Assembly: GCA_030618065.1 (NCBI GenBank)
Contig: JAUXEE010000059.1
Coordinates: forward strand, 1-8,573
Direction: 5' to 3'
From: Gemmatimonadota bacterium
GTDB lineage: Bacteria > Gemmatimonadota > Gemmatimonadetes > Longimicrobiales > Gaopeijiaceae
DNA length: 8,573 bases
The notes under the pieces are model-generated. The model ran no database searches and was not told where the DNA came from. It was given only the letters and a program-made list of their open reading frames with translations. A program made the position numbers and the translations under genes. This document shows, in pieces, positions 1 to 6,329 of this stretch; positions within the stretch are counted from its first letter, which is position 1, and each line of letters opens with the position of its first letter.

Positions 1-61
1 AGGGACCGGGGGCTACCCAATGAGTTTCGACCAGCTTTTGGGCGTTGGCTTTGGGACGGTC

Positions 62-67
62 AGGGAG
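62..67 (+). promoter_or_regulatory. Ribosome binding site deciding the start at 74
   Basis: AGGGAG lies 6 bases before the ATG at 74. It supports this start over the in-frame ATG at 20, which would add 18 residues in front of a signal-peptide-like segment. Confidence 0.55.
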
Positions 68-73
68 AGCTTC

Positions 74-1285
74 ATGAGAATCCGTAGAGTCCGTAGGGTC
101 CGCAGAGGCCGCAGAGTCCAAAGAGTCCGCAGAATCCGTCGCTTGTTTTCCGCTCCGAGTTTCTTTGCGGTCCTTCTAGGCCTCCTTCCCTCCCTTTGCG
201 GGGCCCAGGGCTTTCCCTCCGACGATGCGGTGCGAGATATCCTTCTGGATCGGGTGGCCCTCGGCCGCAATCCTGGGATTATCGTCGGGCTCCTGGATGA
301 GCTGGGGCCGCGTGTGGTGGCCGCCGGAGTCTCCGGCAGGGAAGGCGTGGCACTGGACGGCAACACCGTCTTCGAGATCGGCTCCATCACGAAGGTTTTC
401 ACGGCAGCGGTCCTGGAGGACATGGTGCGACGGGGGGAGGTCGGGTTCGAAGACCCTGTGGCCGGATTCCTGCCAGGACATGTCAGGGTTCCAGCTGAGG
501 AAGGGCGGCAGATCACCCTCCTGGATCTGGCGACGCATCGGTCGGGCTTGCCCCGGATGCCGTCGAACTTCTCTCCCGCCGACCCGGAAAACCCCTTTGC
601 CGACTACACCGTGGAGCAGTTGTACGCGTTCTTGTCCGGCCATGAACTCCAACGTGGAATCGGTGAGGAATGGGAGTACTCGAATCTAGGTATGGGCCTC
701 CTGGGCCACGCCCTCTCCCTCGAGGCAGGGAGGACGTATGAGTGGCTGGTGAGAGACCGGATTCTGGACCCCCTGGGAATGGACGATACCGGGATCGACC
801 TGGCGCCTCCGGTTGCGGCCCCCTTTGCCCAGGGACATGGGATAAGGGGCCAACCGGTCCAGAACTGGGATATCCCCACCCTCACAGGAGCCGGGGCCCT
901 TCGCTCAACCCCCTATGACATGCTCCTTTTCGCTGCGGCGAGTCTGGTGGACGACGGGCCCGATATCTGCACCGTATTGGCTCGGACTCACGAAATCCGG
1001 GTGCCGAATATTGCTGACAACCTATCCATGGCACTGGCCTGGTTGGTCAATCAACGGTTTCCTGATCGCCCCATCGTATGGCACAACGGCGGCACCGGCG
1101 GATTTCACTCTTTCATTGGCCTCGATGAGACGAGACGCCGGGCCGTGGTCGTGTTGACCAATGCGACCCAGAGCATCGACGACATCGGTTTCCACCTTTT
1201 GGACAGTCGACAATCACTCGCCCCTCCGGAACCTCTTGGGGGCTCTGGGGCCGCGCCGATGGAGCCGTGGACTGGGCAGGGGTAG
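74..1285 (+). CDS. Exported serine hydrolase, class C beta-lactamase / EstB-type (Beta-lactamase family)
   Basis: Serine hydrolase of the beta-lactamase/penicillin-binding-protein fold, as in AmpC, EstB-type esterases and D-aminopeptidases. From the ATG at 74 the protein is 403 aa. The three active-site motifs are visible: SITK (nucleophile Ser104, Lys107), YSN (Tyr202-Asn204) and HNGGTGG (His337, replacing the KTG box, as is common in esterase-like members). An Arg-rich n-region is followed by a hydrophobic stretch (SFFAVLLGLLPSL) and a probable signal peptidase cut near CGA-QG, so it is likely exported; the RRLF at the edge loosely recalls a Tat motif. The start at 74 is preferred because AGGGAG at 62-67 lies 6 bases upstream. 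The same frame is open from an ATG at 20 (421 aa), which has a weaker ribosome site and would bury the signal peptide. Oddly, the n-region is encoded by a 9-bp tandem repeat. Substrate unknown: beta-lactam, ester or D-amino peptide are all possible. Confidence 0.88.
   Translation: MRIRRVRRVRRGRRVQRVRRIRRLFSAPSFFAVLLGLLPSLCGAQGFPSDDAVRDILLDRVALGRNPGIIVGLLDELGPRVVAAGVSGREGVALDGNTVFEIGSITKVFTAAVLEDMVRRGEVGFEDPVAGFLPGHVRVPAEEGRQITLLDLATHRSGLPRMPSNFSPADPENPFADYTVEQLYAFLSGHELQRGIGEEWEYSNLGMGLLGHALSLEAGRTYEWLVRDRILDPLGMDDTGIDLAPPVAAPFAQGHGIRGQPVQNWDIPTLTGAGALRSTPYDMLLFAAASLVDDGPDICTVLARTHEIRVPNIADNLSMALAWLVNQRFPDRPIVWHNGGTGGFHSFIGLDETRRRAVVVLTNATQSIDDIGFHLLDSRQSLAPPEPLGGSGAAPMEPWTGQG
81..143 (+). 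repeat. 9-bp tandem repeat, about 7 imperfect units
   Basis: Consecutive 9-mers start at 81, 90, 99, 108, 117, 126 and 135 with consensus TCCGNAGAG (for example TCCGTAGAG, TCCGTAGGG, TCCGCAGAG, GCCGCAGAG, TCCAAAGAG). The unit keeps frame, so the gene reads Arg-Arg-Val/Ile/Gly repeatedly just before the hydrophobic core of the signal peptide. This looks like a low-complexity repeat that overlaps or was captured by the 5' end of the gene. The real protein could instead begin downstream, for example at TTG 143. Confidence 0.85.
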
Positions 1286-1297
1286 AAGGATGATCGG

Positions 1298-1831
1298 ATG
1301 ACCCGTGATCCCCCTGAAACTGAAACGTCCGCAGGCGGTCGTTCGCCTTGTCCCCACTGTGGCGCGAGAGATGTGGGCGGGGAGGATGGGTGCAACGAGT
1401 TCTTCCAGGAAGTAGTAGGACGGGAGTTCAGCCGGCCCGAAATCTTCCAGGTCCACCGCCTGACGGTGGATGCGTACTCACTCCAGCACCCCGATCAGTA
1501 CATGAAGTCGGCCAAGTCCGCCGTCGCCCATCTGACTGGAATGTGTTGGGCCATGGAAGGAGTGGATGATCCCTCCGTCAGCAACTCACTGAGCCGTTTT
1601 CTCGAAGGAACACCGAAGTTCACCAGGCCGGAGCCGGTTCCGCCGCCTGGGAAGCGGGGTGAGTTGACCATCGTGGACGTGCACTCGGCTCCCGATTCCA
1701 TGGAGCACATCAAGCGCGTAAGGGAGTGGGCCCGGATGGCTTGGGATTCCTGGGCTGACCATCATGCGCAAGCCCGGCTCTGGGTGGAGGAAGCCAAAGT
1801 GAAAGGTCGGTCCAGAAAGGGCCATCGGTGA
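1298..1831 (+). CDS. DUF5946-type protein, Cys-rich N-terminus
   Basis: 177-aa soluble protein that I recognise as DUF5946-like. The hallmarks are an N-terminal CPHCGA box (Cys18, Cys21), a further Cys32 and the core HRLTVDAYSLQHPD (residues 53-66), followed by a conserved helix with His78. The C-terminal helix is rich in Trp and His (WARMAWDSWADHH from residue 144). The Cys pair suggests metal binding, but too few cysteines line up to call a standard zinc ribbon; His53, His64 and His78 could complete a site. No signal peptide or membrane segment is seen. AAGGA at 1286-1290, right after the upstream stop, sits 7 bases before the ATG, so it is probably cotranscribed with the serine hydrolase. 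The family has no established function that I know of. Confidence 0.8.
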   Translation: MTRDPPETETSAGGRSPCPHCGARDVGGEDGCNEFFQEVVGREFSRPEIFQVHRLTVDAYSLQHPDQYMKSAKSAVAHLTGMCWAMEGVDDPSVSNSLSRFLEGTPKFTRPEPVPPPGKRGELTIVDVHSAPDSMEHIKRVREWARMAWDSWADHHAQARLWVEEAKVKGRSRKGHR

Positions 1832-1866
1832 CATCGTTCGTTCCCCTCGAGTGAGGAAAACAGGGT

Positions 1867-2295
1867 ATGGTCCAGAAAGACTACATCCTTCGTCAGATAG
1901 AGGTGCTGGGTGCTGCCCTCATCGGCATTCGAAAGATGATCCTTGGCGGGAAGGCGGAGACGGCCGATGTGGAATCCCGGCTTCAGGAGGTCTCCCAACA
2001 AGGGGGGATGGCTTTGGATCTGGCCCGGGCGTCCTCGCCGGACACCCTTCACATGCTCATCGCTCCCACCGGGGAGATCGAACCGGGCAGTTGTTGGCTC
2101 CTGGCCGAGACTCTCTACCTGGATGGACTTCAAGCACAACTTGTCGGGGATGGCGACCGGGCCGCCGATTCCCTCGGCAAGGCCAGAATGCTCTTTTTTC
2201 TTCTCAAACCCATGGGGGCGTTCCTGGTGGGGTTCCCGGAAGCAACGGAGCGAATCCGAGAAATTGACGAGCAGGTGGAAGGGGCTGACGATTAA
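1867..2295 (+). CDS. Small all-helical protein resembling DUF6483, function unknown
   Basis: 142-aa soluble, apparently all-alpha protein. The opening DYILRQIEVLGAALIGI (from residue 5) resembles the start of DUF6483-type proteins (DYI-R-IE pattern), from memory and not from a search. The second half (WLLAETLYLDGLQAQLVGDG, then DRAADSLGKARMLFFLL, residues 77-113) looks like one TPR-type helix pair, which hints at a protein-binding role. No catalytic motif, signal peptide or membrane segment is apparent. It starts 36 bases after the DUF5946 gene and is likely its operon partner; GAGG at 1853-1856 is a weak and rather distant ribosome site. Its stop faces the S9 peptidase gene only 14 bases away. 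I infer a real gene from the operon position and the plausible family start. Confidence 0.68.
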   Translation: MVQKDYILRQIEVLGAALIGIRKMILGGKAETADVESRLQEVSQQGGMALDLARASSPDTLHMLIAPTGEIEPGSCWLLAETLYLDGLQAQLVGDGDRAADSLGKARMLFFLLKPMGAFLVGFPEATERIREIDEQVEGADD

Positions 2296-2300
2296 GGGTT

Positions 2301-2322
2301 TCCTTCAGATCAGCGGGAAGGA
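2301..2322. other. Inverted repeat at the convergent gene junction
   Basis: TCCTTC (2301-2306) and GAAGGA (2317-2322) form a perfect 6-bp stem with a 10-base loop, between the stop of the DUF6483-like gene (2295) and the last codons of the S9 gene. It might act as a shared terminator, but neither side is followed by a run of T, so this is a weak candidate. Confidence 0.25.
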
Positions 2323-4688
2323 TGCCCTCCCCCTCCCCCCATCGGGTATTCCATGGGCGGCTCTGCTCCGAGAAGGTGTTTCACGAAGTAATCCCACCGC
2401 CGCCGCATCATGTAGGGCTCATTCCCGAACCCGTGGCGGCGGTTGGGAAAGAGAATGAAGTCGAAATCTTTGTTGGCCTCGATGAGGGCGTCAACCACGA
2501 CCATGGTGTTGTAGGGTGGCACGTTGTTGTCCATGGTTCCATGGGCCAACAACAGCTTCCCCTTCAGCTTCCCGGCCACAAGCTGGTTGGCCTGGTTGTC
2601 GTAGCTGGTGGTGCCGTCGGCGAAGGTCTCCAATAACCCCTGCCACTTCTCTCCCCAGTCGTCCTCGTAATTCCGGTTGTCGTGGTTTCCGGCCTGGCTC
2701 ACGGCCACCTTGTAGAAGTCGGGATAGCGAAGGATTCCCGCGGTGGAAGCGAATCCCCCTCCCGAGTGTCCCCAGATCCCAACCCGGTCCAGATCCATCC
2801 AGGGGTAGCGGGCGGCAAGTTGCTTGATGGCGGCGATCTGATCAGGGAGCCCGTTATCCCCCATGTTTCCGTAGTAGATATCGTGGAAGGACTTCGAACG
2901 CCCAGGGGTGCCCATGGCGTCCAGGGTGACGACGATGAAACCCAGCTCCGCCATGGCCTGATGTTCCCGACGGGCGGCGCTGAAGCTCCGGCTGCCCACG
3001 CTCCCTGACTGGGGGCCCGGGTAGAGGTAGTTCACCACCGGGTACTTTAGGCCCGGGTCCAGGCGGGAGGGCTTGTACATGATCCCGTAGAGGTCCGTGA
3101 CCTCGTCCCGGGCCTTCACGGTGAAGGGAATGGAGGGCTGCCAACCGGCGGCTTCCAACTGGGAGATGTCCCCCGTCTCCAGGGTCACCCGTTTCCGGCC
3201 TCGCATGTCCCTCACAACCGTGGCACCGGGGTTCACCGGCGTGGAGTAGGCGTCGATGAAGAAATCGCCGTCGGGGGATAGCGTGATGGTGTGGTTGGCG
3301 CTGTCGGGGGTGAGGAGGTGGACCTCGCCCCCATCCATGCTCACGGAATAGAGGTACTGGAAGTAAGGGTCTCCGGGCTCCCGGCCGGCGCCGGTGAAGT
3401 AGAGCGTCCGATTACCACGGTCGATGTGACGGAGCTGAAGGATTCGCCAGTCGCCGGAGGTAATGGGGTGCTTCAAATCCCCGCTCTGAAGGTCGTAGAG
3501 ATAGAGGTGTCCCCAGTCGCTTCGTTCCGAGAACCAGATCACCTCGTCGTACTCGGGGAGGAAGTGCCAATTCACCATGCCCTCGCCGGACTCGAAGTAG
3601 GTCTCGACCTTCTCGTCCAGAATGTCTCGGACTACGCCCGTCTCCGGATCCGCCACTCGCAGGTATGCTTCTTTGTGATCCCGGGACGAGGAGACGAAGG
3701 CCAACTGGGAACCGTCGGGGGCCCACTCCACATCCGCGAAGGTCCCACTACAGTAGATATGGTCGCAGAGGGTGGATCGGTGTTGGTCGGGAGGCATGTT
3801 CAGGCGCACAACACGGGGGGAGTCGGGGCCGTCCACATGGATCACGACCCGGTGGACGCGGAAAATGACCGAGTCTTCGGGGAGGGGGTACTTCCAGGCC
3901 TCCAGTTCCGGATGGCCCACGGTAGTAGAGACCAGGTACATCATTCCCACCCCTCGGCCGTCGTGCTGGAAGGTGGCGATCTTCTTCGAGTCGGGAGACC
4001 AGAGAAGGACGGGGCGATCGCTCTTTGTCCAACCCGCGTTGTTGGTGGCGTACCCGAAATCTTCCACTCCGTCGGTGGTGAGGCGGGTTTCCTGCCCGGT
4101 GGCGACGTCCCGGGCCCAGAGGTTGTGATCCCGGATGAATGCCGCCTTCGCGCCGTCGGGGGAAAAGACGTCGGGGGAGGCCCGACGGGCTTGGGGACCG
4201 GCCTGGGGGGTCTCAGAGTCCCCTATCTGCCGGCGCTCCGAGGTGCACTGGTAACTTCGAATGTCGCACCGGTAGGTACGGGCTCCGACATCAAAGCTGA
4301 TACCACTCCCACCGGCTTCCAGATCGAAGGTAGTGAAGGGAAGATCGAAAGGTGCGTATGGCTCTCCCGCCGCGTTGGAGAGGGCCTCGGCCAGGCGCTC
4401 ATGGTCGAATGCCCTCTCTCGTGTTTGCCGTCCGGGGTCCACCATGATGAACTCGTTCCCCTCCGGGAACGCGTTTCGGTACCAGAGTTGCCCGCCATCC
4501 AGCCAATTGGGGCGGATTCCCGTTCCGAAGACCAGGGGGCCCATTGTGGCGTTGAGAAACCCTTGGGCCCGGGTGTAGTCGTCTGCCCTGACGACCTCGG
4601 GCGCGTAGAGTCGTTGAGCCTCCACCGATCCTGGGCTTGCCGGGAGGAATAGGCACAGGGCGGCGAGGACGAGGGAGGCTTTTCGCAT
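2310..4688 (-). CDS. Secreted S9 family peptidase (DPP IV N-terminal beta-propeller plus prolyl oligopeptidase catalytic domain)
   Basis: 792-aa serine peptidase that cleaves peptides outside the cytoplasm. A clear signal peptide (ASLVLAALCLFLPASPG) has a likely cut at VEA-Q, near residue 24. Residues about 170-500 form the DPP IV-type propeller with repeated SPDG/SPDS blades. Residues about 540-775 are the alpha/beta-hydrolase domain with GIWGHSGGGFAS (nucleophile Ser642), GTMDNNVPP (Asp720) and NRRHGFG (His752), the complete S9 triad in the right order. The DW-YEEE motif that anchors the substrate N-terminus in classic dipeptidyl peptidases is not seen at its expected place; that stretch reads GYATNNAGW (residues 212-220). 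Strict dipeptide release is therefore uncertain. Cys141/Cys148 and Cys308/Cys313 could form disulfides. A GGAG on the minus strand (4695-4698) lies 6 bases before the ATG. It stands alone, convergent with the genes to its left and divergent from those to its right. The Gly-rich tail (GGGGG near residue 786) is of unknown meaning. Confidence 0.95.
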   Translation of the reverse strand: MRKASLVLAALCLFLPASPGSVEAQRLYAPEVVRADDYTRAQGFLNATMGPLVFGTGIRPNWLDGGQLWYRNAFPEGNEFIMVDPGRQTRERAFDHERLAEALSNAAGEPYAPFDLPFTTFDLEAGGSGISFDVGARTYRCDIRSYQCTSERRQIGDSETPQAGPQARRASPDVFSPDGAKAAFIRDHNLWARDVATGQETRLTTDGVEDFGYATNNAGWTKSDRPVLLWSPDSKKIATFQHDGRGVGMMYLVSTTVGHPELEAWKYPLPEDSVIFRVHRVVIHVDGPDSPRVVRLNMPPDQHRSTLCDHIYCSGTFADVEWAPDGSQLAFVSSSRDHKEAYLRVADPETGVVRDILDEKVETYFESGEGMVNWHFLPEYDEVIWFSERSDWGHLYLYDLQSGDLKHPITSGDWRILQLRHIDRGNRTLYFTGAGREPGDPYFQYLYSVSMDGGEVHLLTPDSANHTITLSPDGDFFIDAYSTPVNPGATVVRDMRGRKRVTLETGDISQLEAAGWQPSIPFTVKARDEVTDLYGIMYKPSRLDPGLKYPVVNYLYPGPQSGSVGSRSFSAARREHQAMAELGFIVVTLDAMGTPGRSKSFHDIYYGNMGDNGLPDQIAAIKQLAARYPWMDLDRVGIWGHSGGGFASTAGILRYPDFYKVAVSQAGNHDNRNYEDDWGEKWQGLLETFADGTTSYDNQANQLVAGKLKGKLLLAHGTMDNNVPPYNTMVVVDALIEANKDFDFILFPNRRHGFGNEPYMMRRRWDYFVKHLLGAEPPMEYPMGGGGGHPSR

Positions 4689-4810
4689 AACGATCTCCGA
4701 AGGCTGGGTCCTAGAGTCGAAGGCGGAGGTTCGAGATGGGAATCAACGTGTAGGGCCAGTCGCCGGACGGCAAGTTGGAGGTCCTCTCCCTTGGGACGTG
4801 CGACATGACG

Positions 4811-4840
4811 TGCCCTCCCGTGCCCTCCCTTGTCCTCCCT
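4811..4840 (+). repeat. Three direct 10-bp repeats, pyrimidine-rich
   Basis: TGCCCTCCCG, TGCCCTCCCT and TGTCCTCCCT follow each other with no spacer. A 10-bp period places each copy on nearly the same face of the helix, which could suit a regulator binding side by side. It may equally be simple-sequence drift in a C/T-rich strand. Confidence 0.6.
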
Positions 4841-4873
4841 CCTTGCCGGTGGATACGCCGGGGGTACACCTTT

Positions 4874-4889
4874 GGGGAGCTTTCTCCCC
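4874..4889 (+). other. Perfect 6-bp hairpin upstream of the methyltransferase
   Basis: GGGGAG (4874-4879) and CTCCCC (4884-4889) pair perfectly around a CTTT loop, about 50 bases before the chosen start at 4942. No T-run follows, so it is not a standard terminator. It could be an operator half-site pair or a 5'-UTR structure. Confidence 0.4.
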
Positions 4890-4931
4890 TAATCATGTCA
4901 GGTACTTGGAAATGGAGCTGGGTAGGCTCAC

Positions 4932-4936
4932 GGAGG
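4932..4936 (+). promoter_or_regulatory. Ribosome binding site deciding the start at 4942
   Basis: GGAGG lies 5 bases before the ATG at 4942. The earlier in-frame ATGs at 4798 and 4912 have no comparable site, so the shorter 239-aa methyltransferase is preferred. Confidence 0.7.
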
Positions 4937-4941
4937 GACGC

Positions 4942-5661
4942 ATGTTCTCCCAATCAACGGAGTTGTACGACTTTATCTATTCGGAGTCCAAGGACTTCTC
5001 GGCGGAAGCATCACAGATCGCGACCTTTCTGAAGGAGAAGTGCCCCTCCGCTCAAAGGCTTCTGGACGTCGGGTGCGGAACGGGCCGGCACGCCGCCGCT
5101 CTTGTATCCGAGCATGGCTTTGAGGTCGATGGATTGGACATCGAGTCGGGCTTCCTGGAAATCGCCCAGGAACGGTGCCCCAATGGAAATTTTTTCCGCG
5201 GGGACATGGCCAGCTTCGACCTGGGATTATCCTATGATGCGGTGCTCTGTCTCTTCTCGAGCATCGGGTATGTCCGGACGCTGGAGCGGTTGACCCTGGC
5301 GGCCCGATCGATTCGCCGCCACCTGGCCCCGGGGGGGATCGCCCTGATCGAGCCCTGGATGACTCCGGACACTTTCCGGGGAGGGTCCGTGTACCTGACC
5401 ACCGTGGACCGGGAGGAGCTGAAGATCTCCAGGGTGAGCAGGTCCGAGGTTCGTGACCGGATTTCCTGGATCGAGTTCCAGTACCTCGTTGCCGAGGCTC
5501 ACGAGATTCGGCATCTGAAAGAGGTACACGAGCTGGGGCTTTTCACGGAAGAAGAGATGCTCGAAGCTCTCCAGGCGGGAGGATTCCAGGATGTGGAATT
5601 CGACCCGGAGGGGCTGACTGGCCGGGGTCTATACCTAGCTCGACCCCGCTCCTCGGACTAG
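4942..5661 (+). CDS. Class I SAM-dependent methyltransferase, DesVI/TylM1-like (aminosugar N,N-dimethyltransferase type)
   Basis: 239-aa cytoplasmic methyltransferase using S-adenosylmethionine. Motif I is LLDVGCGTG (residues 40-48); the acidic residue after strand 2 is in GLDIE (Asp66); GDMASFDL (87-94) follows. The later blocks CLFSSIGYV (103-111), EPWMTPDTF (137-145), LKISRVSRS (160-168) and TGRGLYL (226-232) match, in order, those I remember in DesVI and TylM1, which dimethylate the 3-amino group of dTDP-aminosugars in macrolide pathways. The N-terminal YDFIYSESKDFSAEA also fits that group. No other deoxysugar or polyketide gene lies in the window, so the substrate here is unproven and may be another small amine. 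The start at 4942 is chosen for its GGAGG and because homology begins there; the frame stays open back to 4798. It is the first gene of a tight plus-strand operon, with its stop overlapping the ribosome site of the next gene. Confidence 0.88.
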   Translation: MFSQSTELYDFIYSESKDFSAEASQIATFLKEKCPSAQRLLDVGCGTGRHAAALVSEHGFEVDGLDIESGFLEIAQERCPNGNFFRGDMASFDLGLSYDAVLCLFSSIGYVRTLERLTLAARSIRRHLAPGGIALIEPWMTPDTFRGGSVYLTTVDREELKISRVSRSEVRDRISWIEFQYLVAEAHEIRHLKEVHELGLFTEEEMLEALQAGGFQDVEFDPEGLTGRGLYLARPRSSD

Positions 5662-5666
5662 GAGGG
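5660..5666 (+). promoter_or_regulatory. Strong ribosome binding site overlapping the methyltransferase stop
   Basis: AGGAGGG begins inside the TAG stop (5659-5661) and sits 4 bases before the ATG at 5671. It indicates translational coupling of the methyltransferase and the GyrI-like gene. Confidence 0.75.
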
Positions 5667-5670
5667 ACCC

Positions 5671-6304
5671 ATGAAGATTCTGTTGATTTCCGGTGTGCTG
5701 GTGGCTCTGCTCCTGGTCGGGATCGTCATCTGGATGGGGGTGCCCAAAGGCCCGTCCCTCCGGGATGTAGCCCACCTCCAGGCGCCCCAAATCCTGGAGA
5801 TGAGTCCGCAGAAAGTTCTCCTGGTCAGGGCCCAGGGGGACCCCAACGCCGTGGGGAAGAAGGCGTTCGGACTCCTCATGAAGAGCTATTTTGGGATGAA
5901 GAGCGTGCCGAAAAGAGGGCCTTCCTTCCAACCCCCCAGGGCTCGATGGCCCGTCGGGGTCGATACCCCCATGGAGGAGTGGGTGGGGCTTTACGCCATG
6001 CCCGTTCCCGAAAGCGTGACCGAAGTCCAGGGGGGTGAATCCAAGGATGGTCTTACCGTGGAGCTTGCCACCTGGGAGATATGGTGAGGTGGCCCAGATT
6101 CTCCACGTGGGAAGGTACGACGAGGAGATCGCCGACACCGAGGTCTTGAAGGAGTTCATTCGGTCCCAGGGTTATGAAATCACCGGGCTCCATGAGGAAG
6201 AGTATCTCAAAGGGCCAGGTTTCCTGTTCGCCGGGGATCCGGACGACTACCTCACCCTCATCAGGTACCCGGTGAAGAAGATCGATCCGTCGGACATACC
6301 GTGA
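5671..6304 (+). pseudogene. Membrane-anchored GyrI-like small-molecule-binding protein, interrupted by a one-base frameshift
   Basis: The locus is split between two frames. The first part (5671-6087, 138 aa) has an N-terminal membrane anchor or uncleaved signal (ILLISGVLVALLLVGIVIW) and the first half of a GyrI-like domain (KVLLVRAQGDPN, YAMPVPESVTEV, TVELATWE). It ends abruptly at TGA 6085-6087. The second half continues in the +2 frame: YGEVAQILHVGRYDEE, FIRSQGYEITGLHEEEYLKG and YLTLIRYPVKK, stopping at 6304. Omitting one base near 6079 joins ...TWE to YGEVAQILHVG... and gives about 210 aa, a normal length for an anchored GyrI-like protein. GyrI-like (SOUL/AraC-effector) domains bind hydrophobic small molecules, and some members are reported hydrolases. 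The rest of the downstream frame is intact and conserved, so the break is either very recent or a sequencing error. Separate translation of the second half from GTG 6035 is possible but would give an incomplete domain. Confidence 0.82.
6076..6087 (+). other. Frameshift site
   Basis: The bases are GAG ATA TGG TGA in the upstream frame. With one base fewer after GAG they read GAG TAT GGT GAG, giving Glu-Tyr-Gly-Glu, the expected GyrI-like sequence. There is no homopolymer run and no classical slippery heptamer, so programmed frameshifting is unlikely. Confidence 0.8.
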
Positions 6305-6329
6305 ACGAGGTCTGGAGGCTGGGGGGGAT

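Larger units (their letters stand above)
4689..4941. other. Divergent intergenic region
   Basis: The stretch between the S9 peptidase and the methyltransferase start must hold promoters for both directions. I see no convincing -35/-10 pair on either strand. It contains the three 10-bp repeats (4811-4840) and a small hairpin (4874-4889). The methyltransferase frame is open back to 4798, but codons before 4942 read as Pro-rich, non-conserved sequence and are treated as untranslated. Confidence 0.6.

Noticed and set aside
13..516. Minus-strand frame with LRTLRTLRIL repeats
   Set aside because: It is the antisense reading of the 9-bp repeat and the serine hydrolase. The apparent leucine repeat is only a consequence of the DNA repeat.
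74..1285. Antibiotic-resistance beta-lactamase
   Set aside because: The SxxK, YxN and HxG motifs define the fold, but HNG instead of KTG and the overall sequence fit the esterase/peptidase-like branch at least as well. Resistance cannot be claimed.
2301..2322. Rho-independent terminator between the convergent genes
   Set aside because: The stem is only 6 bp with a 10-base loop and has no T-run on either strand, so I list it only as an inverted repeat.
3291..4652. Open frame of 453 codons on the plus strand
   Set aside because: It lies wholly antisense to the S9 peptidase, which has a signal peptide, propeller and complete catalytic triad. The antisense product shows no recognisable motif; long antisense frames are usual in high-GC genes.
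4798..4941. N-terminal extension of the methyltransferase by 48 residues
   Set aside because: The extension is Pro-rich, unlike the family, crosses the 10-bp repeats and hairpin, and has no ribosome site, while ATG 4942 has GGAGG at ideal spacing.
6076..6090. Programmed +1 frameshift in the GyrI-like gene
   Set aside because: The shift site TGG TGA lacks a slippery P-site codon like the CTT of prfB, and no upstream Shine-Dalgarno-like stimulator stands at the right distance. Error or mutation is the simpler reading.
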